64,000 bases of DNA from Lactococcus protaetiae (GCF_006965445.1 NZ_CP041356.1:2108001-2172000); one strand, 5' to 3'. Numbered from the stretch's first letter, positions 43,279 through 54,080 are shown. The notes: generated by a model from the sequence alone, not told the origin. Numbers and translations are program-made.

Positions 43279-43497
43279 CTAAGCATCTAAGTCATAAATG
43301 AATGCTATATCAGCTAATATCACAAGTGCCGCTTTACCATTTTCTTTACCACTCATAATATTTGACATCCTACTTGCTGAAATTTTGGAATCAGATTTTT
43401 CAGAAGCAATTCCTGCAAGAAAAGTATTTGTATATCCTTTTCTATTTTTCAGCTCCTCTACAGCTTGTCTGTAACGTTCAAATTTTTCCTGTGTCAT
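43279..43497 (-). CDS. Cro-like regulator
   Basis: 72 residues from MTQEKFERYRQAVEELKNRK, with HTH FLAGIASEKSDSKISASRMSNIMSG. The ATG at 43497 has an AAAGGA site. It is the first gene transcribed from the leftward promoter opposite the repressor, the classical Cro position. Confidence 0.75.
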   Translation of the reverse strand: MTQEKFERYRQAVEELKNRKGYTNTFLAGIASEKSDSKISASRMSNIMSGKENGKAALVILADIAFIYDLDA

Positions 43498-43535
43498 ACC
43501 AGTCCTTTCGTTAAAAATATAATATTTATAAAGAA

Positions 43536-43756
43536 AGTATATATTTTTTGTTAGTTTATTCTTGACTTTAACTATCAAAAACTATACAATATAAGCATAG
43601 TTAAAGAGCCTATAAAACACTTTATAAACTTTGCTTGGTGGCTGTTCGTTTAGTATTTATTTAGGTTTTCTTTAATGTTTTTATATACTTTCTTTACAAG
43701 AACTATTATAACATTTTCTATACTCTTGTCAAGAAAAAACTAACAAAAAATATACT
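43536..43756. promoter_or_regulatory. Lysis-lysogeny switch: facing promoters and inverted operators
   Basis: Rightward promoter: TTGACT 43562-43567, 17 bp, TACAAT 43585-43590. Leftward promoter: TTGACA 43727-43732, 16 bp, TATAAT 43705-43710. They point at each other, so the first 100 nt of the two transcripts are complementary. A 31/29-bp inverted repeat (43536-43566 and 43728-43756) overlaps each -35 box. AACTAT...ATAGTT at 43570-43605 is a further possible operator. Confidence 0.8.
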
Positions 43757-43785
43757 TTTTTGTTAAAAACTTTGAAAGGCTTAGC

Positions 43786-44127
43786 ATGACTGTACTTGAC
43801 AGAATAAAAATTTTGGCAAAAAAGCGTGATAAAACAATAAAAGAAATTGCTTTTGATATCGGTTTGAGCGAAAATTCTTTGTATAGATTCGACAAATCTA
43901 TCCCAAACGGACAAACATTACAAAAATTAGCAGATTATTTTGGGGTCACAGTTGATTATCTGCTCGGACGTGAAGAAAAACCTTTTCCTTCTGAAACAGA
44001 TTTATCCGAAATGATTGACCGCTCTAATCACTTTGACGGTAAGGAATATCCAGATGAAGTTAAGCAAGGGATGAAAGATGTTTTACGCGCTTATCTAATG
44101 GGGAGATTAGACAATAAGGAGAACTAA
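43786..44127 (+). CDS. CI-like XRE repressor
   Basis: 113 residues: HTH DKTIKEIAFDIGLSENSLYRFDK, then a linker and a short C-terminal oligomerisation region. The dimerisation/protease domain of longer CI proteins is absent. It is followed by an ImmA-type protease gene with a 3-bp gap. It should bind the long inverted repeat in front of it and repress the leftward lytic promoter. Confidence 0.85.
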   Translation: MTVLDRIKILAKKRDKTIKEIAFDIGLSENSLYRFDKSIPNGQTLQKLADYFGVTVDYLLGREEKPFPSETDLSEMIDRSNHFDGKEYPDEVKQGMKDVLRAYLMGRLDNKEN

Positions 44128-44130
44128 CGT

Positions 44131-44580
44131 TTGGAAACATGGCAAGAAAAAGCTGCGCGAATTGGCGCGGAAGTCGTAATTTTTGACCCAGATAACTACC
44201 CTAACAGCGAGGACTTAGAAAATGTAGATGGATGGGCTGTTTATGATAAAGATTATGATGTAAAAGTTGCCTTTATAAATGCGCATCGTAGTACTGTGGT
44301 TCAAGGAAATATTGCATATCATGAATTAGAACATATTGAGCAAGGACACAGTCATTATCCTTTTAGCACAACTAAATTGATGTATGAAAGTTCTGCAAAT
44401 GATAGTATGCTTGAAAAACGTGTAGATGACTATGTTTGCTCTTATGAAAGCATTGATGAAAATACTATTATCGATGTTAATAAATTCTTAGATTTATATG
44501 AGTTAGGTCACGAACTATATTATAAAGCTGAAAAAATAATAAAAGAAAAAATGCTAGAGCATATTCGCTTTAGCTATTAA
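44131..44580 (+). CDS. ImmA/IrrE-family metallopeptidase
   Basis: 149 residues with the zinc motif HELEH (IAYHELEHIEQGH) and a downstream Glu in a DSMLEKRVDDYV helix. ImmA-type proteases cut their partner repressor after DNA damage, releasing the prophage. The start is TTG at 44131 with AAGGAG eight bases before it. The gene follows the repressor gene by 3 bp. Confidence 0.85.
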   Translation: METWQEKAARIGAEVVIFDPDNYPNSEDLENVDGWAVYDKDYDVKVAFINAHRSTVVQGNIAYHELEHIEQGHSHYPFSTTKLMYESSANDSMLEKRVDDYVCSYESIDENTIIDVNKFLDLYELGHELYYKAEKIIKEKMLEHIRFSY

Positions 44581-44592
44581 TAAGGGGTATTT

Positions 44593-44796
44593 ATGAGATT
44601 TGGAATGAGAAAGCCCAGTGTTAAAAAGAGTATAAAATCCAGAACCACTGGCAAGATAAAACGAAAAGCCAAAAAAGCAGTTAATCCTGTCTATGGTAAA
44701 AAAGGTGTCGGTTTCGCCAAGTCACCAAGTAAATCTGTGAGAAACAAAGTTTATAAGAAAACAACTTTTTCTTTTTGGGATTTATTCAACAAATGA
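44593..44796 (+). CDS. Small highly basic phage protein
   Basis: 67 residues, about one third Lys/Arg (SVKKSIKSRTTGKIKRKAKK), ending FSFWDLFNK. It lies between the protease and the DUF4041 gene in the lysogeny operon. It may bind nucleic acid or membranes. No family function is known. Confidence 0.6.
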   Translation: MRFGMRKPSVKKSIKSRTTGKIKRKAKKAVNPVYGKKGVGFAKSPSKSVRNKVYKKTTFSFWDLFNK

Positions 44797-44814
44797 TAAC
44801 GATTAGGAGATTTT

Positions 44815-46062
44815 ATGGGATTATTTAGTAAAAAGCCCAAGGATGAACAACTCATTTTAAGGCTTGAAAAACTTAATCAGCAAATTGATAGTAAAAAGCA
44901 AGAATTAGGTGAATTAGCGAAAAATATTAAGCTAATGGATAAACAAATTAGTTTAACTGAACAAATAGAAAATAAAAAAGCTGAGTTAGACAGTATAAAT
45001 AAACAAATTTCTCTATCTAACGATGAGTTATCTATGCAGGAATTAGGATTTTTTAAACGTCAATATAAATTTAGCGATTCTACAAAATACAAAGATGCCT
45101 TAAATGACATACGTTTAAATGAGAAAAATCTTGTAAAGGCTGGTAGAGCTGGAATTGTTACAAGTCCTATGACACTTGATAATAGTCTTTCTAAAGGAAA
45201 AGCCATGCAGAATGCTCTCATTAGAGCAGCAATCAGGGGTTTCAACGGTGAAGCCGATGCTCTACTTACAAAAATTTCAGCTTCTAATGTTTCTCAAAAA
45301 ATCTCCGCCCTCATTAAATCGTTTGAACAACTGAATAAGATGTATTCTAGAAATCTAATTAGAATTAGTTCAGAATATCTTGAATTGAAAAAACAAGAGT
45401 TACAGCTTGCTGCCGAATTTGAATTAAAAAAGCAAGAAGAAAAAGATATCTTGCGTGAGCAAAAAGAACGTGAACGAGAAGACAAAAAACTTCAAGCAGA
45501 AATTAAGAGACAACAAGCTAAGTATGATAAAGATATTACTCAATTTACAAATGCTATTGAAATAGCAGAAAATAGATTGAACAATGCTTCAGAATCAGAA
45601 ATCAAAGAATTAAAAAAACAAATTGCTGAATATAAAAGAAAAATTGCATCTCTCAATGAGGATAAAGAAGAACTTGATACTAAGTTTTCTAATGCAAAAG
45701 CTGGCTATGTTTATGTCATCAGTAATGTTGGTTCTTTTGGAGAGGGAATTGTAAAAATAGGCGTTACTCGCCGATTAACACCTACTGACAGAGTAGATGA
45801 ACTCGGTTCTGCTAGTGTTCCGTTTAAATTTTCTATTAATGCAATTATTTTTAATGATGATGCATTTGATTTAGAAACACGACTACATCAATACTTTGAT
45901 AAATTCAGAGTTAATAAATTTAACAATCGTAAAGAATATTTTAAAGTCGATTTGAATAAAATCAAAGAATATTTAAGCAACGATAGTTCTCTTAATGTAG
46001 AATGGAACGAAACCCCTGAAAACTTTGAATACGAACAAACTTTACTAATTGAGAATAAATAA
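44815..46062 (+). CDS. DUF4041 / T5orf172 (GIY-YIG-like) protein
   Basis: 415 residues: an N-terminal coiled coil (ILRLEKLNQQIDSKKQELGE), the DUF4041 core (about 70-190, FFKRQYKFSDSTKYKDALND), a second long coiled coil (about 190-300) and a C-terminal T5orf172 domain (GYVYVISNVGSFGEGIVKIG, DRVDELGSASVPF, LETRLHQYFD). The T5orf172 domain resembles GIY-YIG nucleases. Expression from the lysogeny operon fits a phage-exclusion or host-modifying role, which is unproven. Confidence 0.8.
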   Translation: MGLFSKKPKDEQLILRLEKLNQQIDSKKQELGELAKNIKLMDKQISLTEQIENKKAELDSINKQISLSNDELSMQELGFFKRQYKFSDSTKYKDALNDIRLNEKNLVKAGRAGIVTSPMTLDNSLSKGKAMQNALIRAAIRGFNGEADALLTKISASNVSQKISALIKSFEQLNKMYSRNLIRISSEYLELKKQELQLAAEFELKKQEEKDILREQKEREREDKKLQAEIKRQQAKYDKDITQFTNAIEIAENRLNNASESEIKELKKQIAEYKRKIASLNEDKEELDTKFSNAKAGYVYVISNVGSFGEGIVKIGVTRRLTPTDRVDELGSASVPFKFSINAIIFNDDAFDLETRLHQYFDKFRVNKFNNRKEYFKVDLNKIKEYLSNDSSLNVEWNETPENFEYEQTLLIENK

Positions 46063-46063
46063 A

Positions 46064-46101
46064 AAAAATCCGCCCAAACTTTGGACGGCACGGGCGGATT
46101 A
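46064..46101. terminator. Stem-loop after the DUF4041 gene
   Basis: AATCCGCCC and GGGCGGATT pair around a 16-nt loop. Eight A residues precede it on the plus strand, so the T-run is on the minus strand. As a rightward terminator it is weak; it may be bidirectional. Confidence 0.55.
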
Positions 46102-46182
46102 ATTACAAATATTTAGTAAATGTCACGGAAAACGTGGTGTTTTACTGTACTCAATTTTAGCAAGAAATGGAGTAAAAATCAA

Positions 46183-47328
46183 ATGTGGATAGAAAATTTA
46201 CCAAATGGAAAATACAAATATATAGAGCGTTACAATGACCCTTACACCGATAAAAGTAAAAAGGCATCAATAACTTTAAATAAAAACACACCACAAGCTA
46301 AAAAACAAGCGTTAGCACTTCTTCAAGAAAAGATTGATAAACTTACCAACCAAGATGAAATAACCTCTAAAATAACGTTAGTTGAGTTGTATGATGAATG
46401 GTTTAGCCGCTATCAAAAAACAGTAAAGCAGAGAAGTGCAATTGCAACCAGAAAAGTAATAAAAAAAGTATTTAAAAATATTCCGCCAGATATGTTAGTT
46501 AGAAAGGCTGACAGACAATTATTTCTAAAGTTTTTAGATGAAATATATACTTTTGGGAACTTGTCTTATTCATACACAACTCAAATAAAAAATACTCTTG
46601 GTAATATGTTCAGCTATGCTGTAGAACGAAAATATCTAAGTAAAAATCCTATTACTCCTATAAAAATAAAGCGTAAAAAGGATGAAGAAGAAAATTACAA
46701 GCAAAAAATGGATGAAAAATATCTGGAAAAAGAAGAAATTTATCAAATTATTTCCTACCTTCAAGAGCGTAATCAAACAAGACTTCATGCCAGAATAATA
46801 GAGTTTTTGTGGTTGACTGGTCTAAGATATGGAGAACTTCAAGCTTTGCAATGGAAAGATTATGATGGAAAAAGTATAGATGTGAACGGTACTTTAGGAG
46901 TTTACAATAAAGCAGAAAATAAAACTAAAAAAATAAGTCCAAAAACAATCGCAAGCAATAGAATTGTAGACTTACCTCAGAGAGCAATTGATATCTTAGA
47001 AGAAACGCGAGTTTTAAATAAAATATCATTCAATAAAATATCTTCTACTGATTACCTTTTTCTTTCAAATCGGGGAATGCCTCTCAGCATCTCTGCATTC
47101 AATCGTGTATTAAAAAATATAGAAAAAGATTGTCATATTGATAAAACACTATCCAGTCATATTTTCAGACATTCTCACGTCTCTTTACTTGCAGAGTTAA
47201 ATCTACCTCTTAAATCTATTATGGAGCGCGTAGGACATTCAAATGCAAATACAACGCTAAAAATATATAATCACGTAACTAAAAAAACGAGGGATGAGGT
47301 TATGGAAGCTCTGAATAACATAAAATAA
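46183..47328 (+). CDS. int: Prophage integrase (tyrosine recombinase)
   Basis: 381 residues with an AP2-like arm-binding N-terminus (WIENLPNGKYKYIERYNDPY), a SAM-like core-binding domain (TLVELYDEWFSRYQKTV) and a catalytic domain with Arg in TGLRYGELQAL, HxxH/R in SHIFRHSHVS, GHSNANTTLKI and Tyr in IYNHV. It lies 80 bp from attR. The start at 46183 has TGGAG upstream; an earlier ATG at 46120 has no ribosome site. It integrates the phage into the gyrB 3' end. Confidence 0.92.
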   Translation: MWIENLPNGKYKYIERYNDPYTDKSKKASITLNKNTPQAKKQALALLQEKIDKLTNQDEITSKITLVELYDEWFSRYQKTVKQRSAIATRKVIKKVFKNIPPDMLVRKADRQLFLKFLDEIYTFGNLSYSYTTQIKNTLGNMFSYAVERKYLSKNPITPIKIKRKKDEEENYKQKMDEKYLEKEEIYQIISYLQERNQTRLHARIIEFLWLTGLRYGELQALQWKDYDGKSIDVNGTLGVYNKAENKTKKISPKTIASNRIVDLPQRAIDILEETRVLNKISFNKISSTDYLFLSNRGMPLSISAFNRVLKNIEKDCHIDKTLSSHIFRHSHVSLLAELNLPLKSIMERVGHSNANTTLKIYNHVTKKTRDEVMEALNNIK

Positions 47329-47376
47329 ATTGCCCCTTTCTTGCCCTTTTTATAAAAACAATAAATTAGATATAAC

Positions 47377-47403
47377 AAAAACCCTTATATATCAAGGGTT
47401 TTT
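47377..47403 (+). terminator. Integrase terminator
   Basis: AAAAACCCTT and AAGGGTTTTT form a 10-bp stem with an ATATATC loop. It is immediately before attR and could work in both directions, ending int and also gyrB transcripts that leave the host gene. Confidence 0.85.
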
Positions 47404-47408
47404 AAATT

Positions 47409-49372
<1,964 letters not shown>

Positions 49373-49392
49373 TCATTTCTATGAAAACTTGT

Positions 49393-49425
49393 TTCTATTA
49401 TACCATAAAATGACATTTTTTGCGA
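49393..49425 (-). promoter_or_regulatory. gyrB promoter candidate
   Basis: Minus-strand ATGGTATAATAG provides an extended -10 box about 35 bp upstream of the gyrB ATG. A -35 box is not clear. Confidence 0.5.
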
Positions 49426-49476
49426 GGTTCTGAGTAGCTCCAAATCGCTGTATCATGCTTTTTTCGCCTTGTATAA

Positions 49477-49507
49477 AAAAGCAAACTTTGATTGAAGTTT
49501 GCTTTTT
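49477..49507. terminator. Bidirectional terminator
   Basis: AAAAAGCAAACTT and AAGTTTGCTTTTT pair around TGATTG. It lies between gyrB and the YwaF-like gene. Confidence 0.85.
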
Positions 49508-49513
49508 AAATAT

Positions 49514-49693
49514 TTATCAAAACAAGTGCGTGCTATCTCCGCCTTACGGCTACGCTGTCGATGCACCACGGGTATCCATTCGCTCTAAACTGCTAAAGCA
49601 GCAAGGCGAAATGGTTCGCTACGGTGCTACGTGCTTCGCACGCCGTTCTGTGAACGGTCTACGCAACTCTCACTGAATGAGTCTTGACTTCAT
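49514..49693 (+). repeat. Dispersed mosaic repeat, copy 6
   Basis: Head TTTATCAAAACAAGTGCGTG and tail CACTGAATGAGTCTTGACTT, with GCTACGGTGCTACGTGCTTC and other GC-rich modules inside. It is the first copy after the prophage and has the same orientation. Confidence 0.8.
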
Positions 49694-50448
49694 TTATTAA
49701 TTTTTTTTCGTCCATGAATAATCCATGGAAGGTACATTAGCAACCAAATCATAGCAACTAAAAGCACCATTCCCCAAATATAAAAAGATCCAAAGATGAG
49801 AGCGATTGGTTCTAATGGACTTCCTGCTACTGGCGTTTCAATGTAGAAAAAATTTTGATGCCATTGTTGATTAAGTATGGCCACAAGTGGAGTCATAATG
49901 AGTAGAAATACGATAACACGCCAAAGTTGACGCCATTGAGGTTGAAACTCTTTGGCAATCATCCGCATCAATACATAGCTAACGAGTAACGTATGTATGA
50001 TAAAACTCTGCCAAACAAAAATATTTATGAAATGATTTGTTACCCAATCTGGTGTAAGTAATGCTGCAATCGCGCCAGGTAAAGTCAGACTATACATTAA
50101 TTCACGACTTATTTTACTGCTACGAAATGCATCATAAGCGACAATAAAGATACCAATGCCACATAATTGAAACGGTAAATCTCCAAAAGTAAACTGTCCT
50201 GTGAGTGAAAGGGCAATATCTTTAGAAACTTCTAGCAGTAGAATACTACTTGCCAAGATAATCCGCAATTTATTGCGATTTATCAAACTAGCTCTAAAAT
50301 AATAATGGCAAATAAAAAAACTTATCACTCCTAGAACACAAAGTGTGATTAGATGAGTAAGACTAAACAGACCAAATCCTGGGCCTTTTGCATTTGCATT
50401 TGAGACAAAAAATGAATTCATAACACTTTCTATACTAATCCTATTCAA
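49690..50448 (-). CDS. YwaF/TIGR02206-family membrane protein
   Basis: 252 residues with about seven hydrophobic helices. FGDLPFQLCGIGIFIVAYDA, LPGAIAALLTPDW and IHTLLVSYVLMRMI match TIGR02206 (YwaF) proteins of unknown function. It lies alone after gyrB's upstream region, with an adjacent mosaic repeat downstream. Confidence 0.8.
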   Translation of the reverse strand: MNRISIESVMNSFFVSNANAKGPGFGLFSLTHLITLCVLGVISFFICHYYFRASLINRNKLRIILASSILLLEVSKDIALSLTGQFTFGDLPFQLCGIGIFIVAYDAFRSSKISRELMYSLTLPGAIAALLTPDWVTNHFINIFVWQSFIIHTLLVSYVLMRMIAKEFQPQWRQLWRVIVFLLIMTPLVAILNQQWHQNFFYIETPVAGSPLEPIALIFGSFYIWGMVLLVAMIWLLMYLPWIIHGRKKINK

Positions 50449-50515
50449 TCGCTCATCTTTCGATTAATAATCATAATTTATAAGTTGATATCGACGAAAG
50501 ACGCAATTAGTGATA

Positions 50516-51118
50516 TTAGTCCTGAATAATCTCGCGCAGAGATTGAATATGATGTGTCGCTTTATCTGAGGTTAACTTGGCATCAAAAAAAATAGTAGCA
50601 ATTCCTGCAGCACACCCAGCCTCAATATCAAGTGCTCTGTCACCAATCATTACTGTTTCTAAAGGGTTGAGCTGATATTTTTTAATCAGATAATTAATGG
50701 AGTCTGGTGCTGGTTTTCTCTTGAAGCCGTTATCAGAGGTCACAACTTCTGTAAAATACTGTTCAATTTTTGCCGCTTTCAAGATGGACAGAACTTGATT
50801 ATTACGATGTGAAATCATAAAATTTTGCTGACCAGATGCTGCAAGTAGCGCCAGAACATCTACAGCACCGTCAAAAAGAATTGGTTTTTCTAAAACCTCT
50901 GCTTCTAACTTTTTATAAGCTTCTAAAAAGCCTGGAATATCACTTGCAAATTTTTCAACGGCAAACGCTGTTGAAATTTTCAAAGCGTCGTAAGCTTCTG
51001 TGTGCAAAATGACACGTTCGGCAAGTTGCCAAAGTGTTGCTGCAAATGCATGACTGGAGCTTTCATAATTATCTAGCAAAGTTCCGCCTAAATCCCAGAT
51101 ATAATTTTTATAGTCCAT
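50516..51118 (-). CDS. HAD-family phosphatase
   Basis: 200 residues from MDYKNYIWDLGGTLLDNYES. HAD motif I is WDLGGTLLD, with Asp-x-Gly instead of the usual Asp-x-Asp. Motif II is NFMISHRN, motif III K in GFKRKPAPDS and motif IV MIGDRALDIEAG. Asp-to-Gly at the acid/base position may reduce phosphatase activity. No ribosome site precedes the ATG, and a promoter ends only 6 nt before it, so the message may be leaderless. Confidence 0.8.
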   Translation of the reverse strand: MDYKNYIWDLGGTLLDNYESSSHAFAATLWQLAERVILHTEAYDALKISTAFAVEKFASDIPGFLEAYKKLEAEVLEKPILFDGAVDVLALLAASGQQNFMISHRNNQVLSILKAAKIEQYFTEVVTSDNGFKRKPAPDSINYLIKKYQLNPLETVMIGDRALDIEAGCAAGIATIFFDAKLTSDKATHHIQSLREIIQD

Positions 51119-51124
51119 GTTAGT

Positions 51125-51154
51125 ATTATAACAAGATGTGTGCACGATTTGCAA
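51125..51154 (-). promoter_or_regulatory. Promoter placed for a leaderless mRNA
   Basis: On the minus strand TTGCAA, an 18-bp spacer and TATAAT, then ACTAAC directly before the ATG at 51118. The start of transcription would coincide with the start codon. Confidence 0.55.
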
Positions 51155-51214
51155 GAAATGATAAAAACAAGAAAAGAGAAGAATTTTTCTTTTCATGCTT
51201 AACTATAAATCAAA

Positions 51215-51240
51215 AAAGAACCTGTCAGTATACTGACAGA
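51215..51240 (-). terminator. Terminator with CTGTCAG palindrome
   Basis: CTGTCAGTATACTGACAG (51222-51239) is a perfect 18-bp palindrome. On the minus strand it is followed by GTTCTTTTTTG. It ends the DMT-transporter transcript. Confidence 0.75.
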
Positions 51241-51247
51241 ATATTTC

Positions 51248-52147
51248 TTATGTTTGTTCTGATTTTGACAATAAAATAACCGAAATGATGACAATAATAA
51301 TCGCTACAATTGACAAGGGTGTCAACTTTAAACCAAATAGCGGAATGCTGACAAAAACTGAGGTTAAGGGTTCTGTTGCCGTTGCAACCGAAACAACTAA
51401 TGGTGAAATCAACTGATAAGCTCGTAAGAGCAAAAGAAAAGCCACTGCTGTCCCCACTATAGAAATCGTCAAAATATAGAAAATAGCAAGTGCATCAACG
51501 TGAAAATCAATACGCCAAACAGGATAAAAAATATTACTTCCAACACCTGCCAAAAACATTCCCCAGCCCGTCATATTTAATGCACCATATTTGTCCAGTA
51601 ATGGTCTGGGTACGATTGAATAAATCACAACTGCAACGGCTGCCAACAAACCCGCTAAAAGTGCCATTGGACTGATAGATAAACGCCCAACATTCCCATT
51701 TGTAATCAACAAAAAAACACCTAACATTGCTAAGATGACAAAGATAACTGATTTAAACTTTGGAATTTGACGACGAAAGATAAGTAAATAGAGCATAATA
51801 AAAACAGGTGCTACATATTGTAAAATCGTTGCCGTTGCACTATTAGAAAGTTGTATCGCTACATAATAAAAATATTGTACCGAAAAAACACCACCAAAAA
51901 CATATAAAAATAAAATTGGCATATTTTTCTTTGATTTCCAGACATCAAAAATCCGTTTACGACTCCTCAGCATTGACATCCCAAGCAAAATAATACCTGC
52001 CACTGTCAAACGAGTCGATGTAATCCAAAGCGGATTTCCATGATAATCTCGGAAAAATAATTGACCAAAAATTCCTGATATTCCCCACATACAGCCCGCA
52101 ATCACTGCAAATAGAGTTCCTTTAAAAATACGTTTTTGAACATTCAT
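51248..52147 (-). CDS. EamA-family (DMT) transporter
   Basis: 299 residues with ten hydrophobic helices in two EamA repeats; the first begins GTLFAVIAGCMWGISGIFGQ and the second ALLAGLLAAVAVVIYSIVPR. Conserved Pro/Glu positions are seen in TATEPLTSVFVSIPLFG. The family exports metabolites or amino acids; the substrate is unknown. It has its own terminator with the palindromic motif. Confidence 0.85.
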   Translation of the reverse strand: MNVQKRIFKGTLFAVIAGCMWGISGIFGQLFFRDYHGNPLWITSTRLTVAGIILLGMSMLRSRKRIFDVWKSKKNMPILFLYVFGGVFSVQYFYYVAIQLSNSATATILQYVAPVFIMLYLLIFRRQIPKFKSVIFVILAMLGVFLLITNGNVGRLSISPMALLAGLLAAVAVVIYSIVPRPLLDKYGALNMTGWGMFLAGVGSNIFYPVWRIDFHVDALAIFYILTISIVGTAVAFLLLLRAYQLISPLVVSVATATEPLTSVFVSIPLFGLKLTPLSIVAIIIVIISVILLSKSEQT

Positions 52148-52295
52148 TTTCTCATTATATCACAAGACATAAGCGACATCATGAACGAAAAAATGTAAAT
52201 AAAACAAATAATATTCAACTTGAATATTAATGCTGTTCAACTTCTAAAACTACCGCTTAGAAGTTAAAGTTTACGTTTCACGCAAACCGCTTCTT

Positions 52296-52440
52296 ACACA
52301 TAAAACATTTGTCCGTTTGATTGCTATTTGGCATTGCCTCCATTCTTGTCACTTTAGTGACCCAGAGATAGAGAACAAATGTTCATCGGCGCCTCAGCGC
52401 CTTACTGCCAATGGACAGCGTAGCCATCTACTAAATTTGC
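52296..52440 (+). repeat. Dispersed mosaic repeat, copy 7 (head/tail-less)
   Basis: Holds the ACATTTGTCCGTTTGATTGC / TTGCCTCCATTCTTGTCACT module and CCAATGGACAGCGTAGCCAT, matching 57575-57690, but no standard head or tail. The stretch from 52150 to 52295 contains only AT-rich DNA and no gene. Confidence 0.7.
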
Positions 52441-52471
52441 TGACAAATTTAGTAGATGATCTAGTATAAAA

Positions 52472-52500
52472 TAAAAAAGCTGGTAAATATCCAGCTTTTA
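52472..52500. terminator. Bidirectional terminator
   Basis: AAAAGCTGG and CCAGCTTTT pair around TAAATAT. It follows the ABC-F gene, after about 90 bp that also contain an imperfect AGCTGCTC/GAGCAGCT inverted repeat. Confidence 0.8.
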
Positions 52501-52589
52501 GACACAAAATTTATGATTTACCTATAGATTTTAGCTGCTCTAAAACTCCTCTTGTAGTTTTAGGCTGGAGCAGCTCTCTAGGATGAAGC

Positions 52590-54080
52590 TCATTGCTTTT
52601 GTAACACTATCTCTTTATCAGCAACATGATTGATAAATGCTCGATCATGCTCAACAACAAGTAACGTTGGTTGAACATTTTTCAGCAAACTTTCAATTTG
52701 CTCATGGTTAAACACGTCGAGGTAGTTTAACGGCTCATCCCAAATATAAAGTTGCGCAGTTTGTGACAAAGCTCTTGCTAACTCGACTTTCTTTTGCTGC
52801 CCTTGACTCATTGTTTCGATTTTTTGAGAAAAAACATGTCGCTCCATCCCAAGCTTTTTGAGATTTGACAGAAAAAGTTCAATATCCAATTGATTTTGAA
52901 CAGCGAATTCTCTCAAAAATCCTTCGTTTTGATAGTTCTGTCTGACATATGCCACTGAAATATTATGAGCCACAGTCAATAGCCCTTGTGTTTCTCCTTC
53001 AAATGTACCATTCAAATATTTGATTAAACTTGATTTACCAGCACCATTTTTGCCTGTAATCGCAATAATTTCTCCCTGATTTAACTCAAAATTTAATGGC
53101 TGAAACAGTTTTTTACCATCAAAACCCAGAGAAAAATTCTCCAACCTCAGAAGCACTTTATGATGCGATGGGACAAAATTCATAGAAAGTGACTCAATAT
53201 GTTCAATATTTTTTAGCAACTTCTCCTTATCTGCTATTTCATCGTTCATCCGTTTTTCGAGATTTTTCGATTTTTGCATCATATTTGCTGCTTTTCGACC
53301 GATAAATCCTTTATCTACCCGTTTTGTCTCACTATCAAATCCTCTATTTTTCCGAGATTTTGTTGCTTCAAGATTTCTTGACCAGGTCTCCTTCTCACGT
53401 GCTGTTTGCTTTAAACGCGAAATATCTTTACGTAATTTGGCATCTTCTGCCAGCTCAAACTCATCGCGAAGTTTTTTCTCAGACTCATAGGTTGAAAATG
53501 TGCCTTGGTAAAGGCTGATTTGTTGCCGCTCAATCGCTAAAATATGGTCACAAACTTGATTCAAAAAGTCACGGTCGTGCGAAACAACAATGAACCCTGA
53601 CTTCTTCTTCAGATAGTTTGCAACTGTTTCTCGACTTTTTATATCCAGATGATTCGTCGGCTCATCAATCAAAGCAAAATTTTGTTGTTCCAAAAAGAGC
53701 AATGCTAACAAACACTTTGTCTGCTCCCCACCAGATAGAGAATTAAATGGTCGCCATAAAACCTCCAAATCTACTTTCAAAAGCGTCAATTCGCGCTCCA
53801 ATTCCCATTGTTCAAACTCTGTCAGTGCTGACAGAGCATAAAATGTGAGTTCATCCCTATCTGTCAGTTCCTGCGGAAAATAAACAAATGTTTTGTCAGT
53901 ACTGACAGAGCTATCAGATTTGATTTCGCCTTGTAAAAGTTTCAAAAGTGTTGATTTGCCTCGTCCATTTCTTCCGACCAATCCCAATCGCCACTTATCA
54001 TCTATATTAATTTGTGCATGATCAAAGATTAACTCTGCACCATAACCGAATGTTAAATTTCTTAATTCAATATTTGACAT
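52590..54080 (-). CDS. lsa: Lsa-type ABC-F ribosome protection protein
   Basis: 496 residues with two ABC domains and no membrane part. Domain 1: Walker A GLVGRNGRGKSTLL, signature LSGGEQTKCLLALL, Walker B FALIDEPTNHLD, with the ABC-F inter-domain linker (about 190-300, rich in Lys/Arg). Domain 2: TGKNGAGKSSL, MSQGQQKKVELA, YIWDEPLNYLD. The Lsa/Vga/VmlR group gives resistance to lincosamides, streptogramin A and pleuromutilins by moving drugs off the ribosome. Size and sequence suit an Lsa family member. A regulatory leader precedes it. Confidence 0.85.
   Translation of the reverse strand: MSNIELRNLTFGYGAELIFDHAQINIDDKWRLGLVGRNGRGKSTLLKLLQGEIKSDSSVSTDKTFVYFPQELTDRDELTFYALSALTEFEQWELERELTLLKVDLEVLWRPFNSLSGGEQTKCLLALLFLEQQNFALIDEPTNHLDIKSRETVANYLKKKSGFIVVSHDRDFLNQVCDHILAIERQQISLYQGTFSTYESEKKLRDEFELAEDAKLRKDISRLKQTAREKETWSRNLEATKSRKNRGFDSETKRVDKGFIGRKAANMMQKSKNLEKRMNDEIADKEKLLKNIEHIESLSMNFVPSHHKVLLRLENFSLGFDGKKLFQPLNFELNQGEIIAITGKNGAGKSSLIKYLNGTFEGETQGLLTVAHNISVAYVRQNYQNEGFLREFAVQNQLDIELFLSNLKKLGMERHVFSQKIETMSQGQQKKVELARALSQTAQLYIWDEPLNYLDVFNHEQIESLLKNVQPTLLVVEHDRAFINHVADKEIVLQKQ

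Noticed and set aside
46120-46182. Upstream ATG for the integrase
   Set aside because: No ribosome site, and the extra residues do not belong to the arm-binding domain; the start at 46183 fits.
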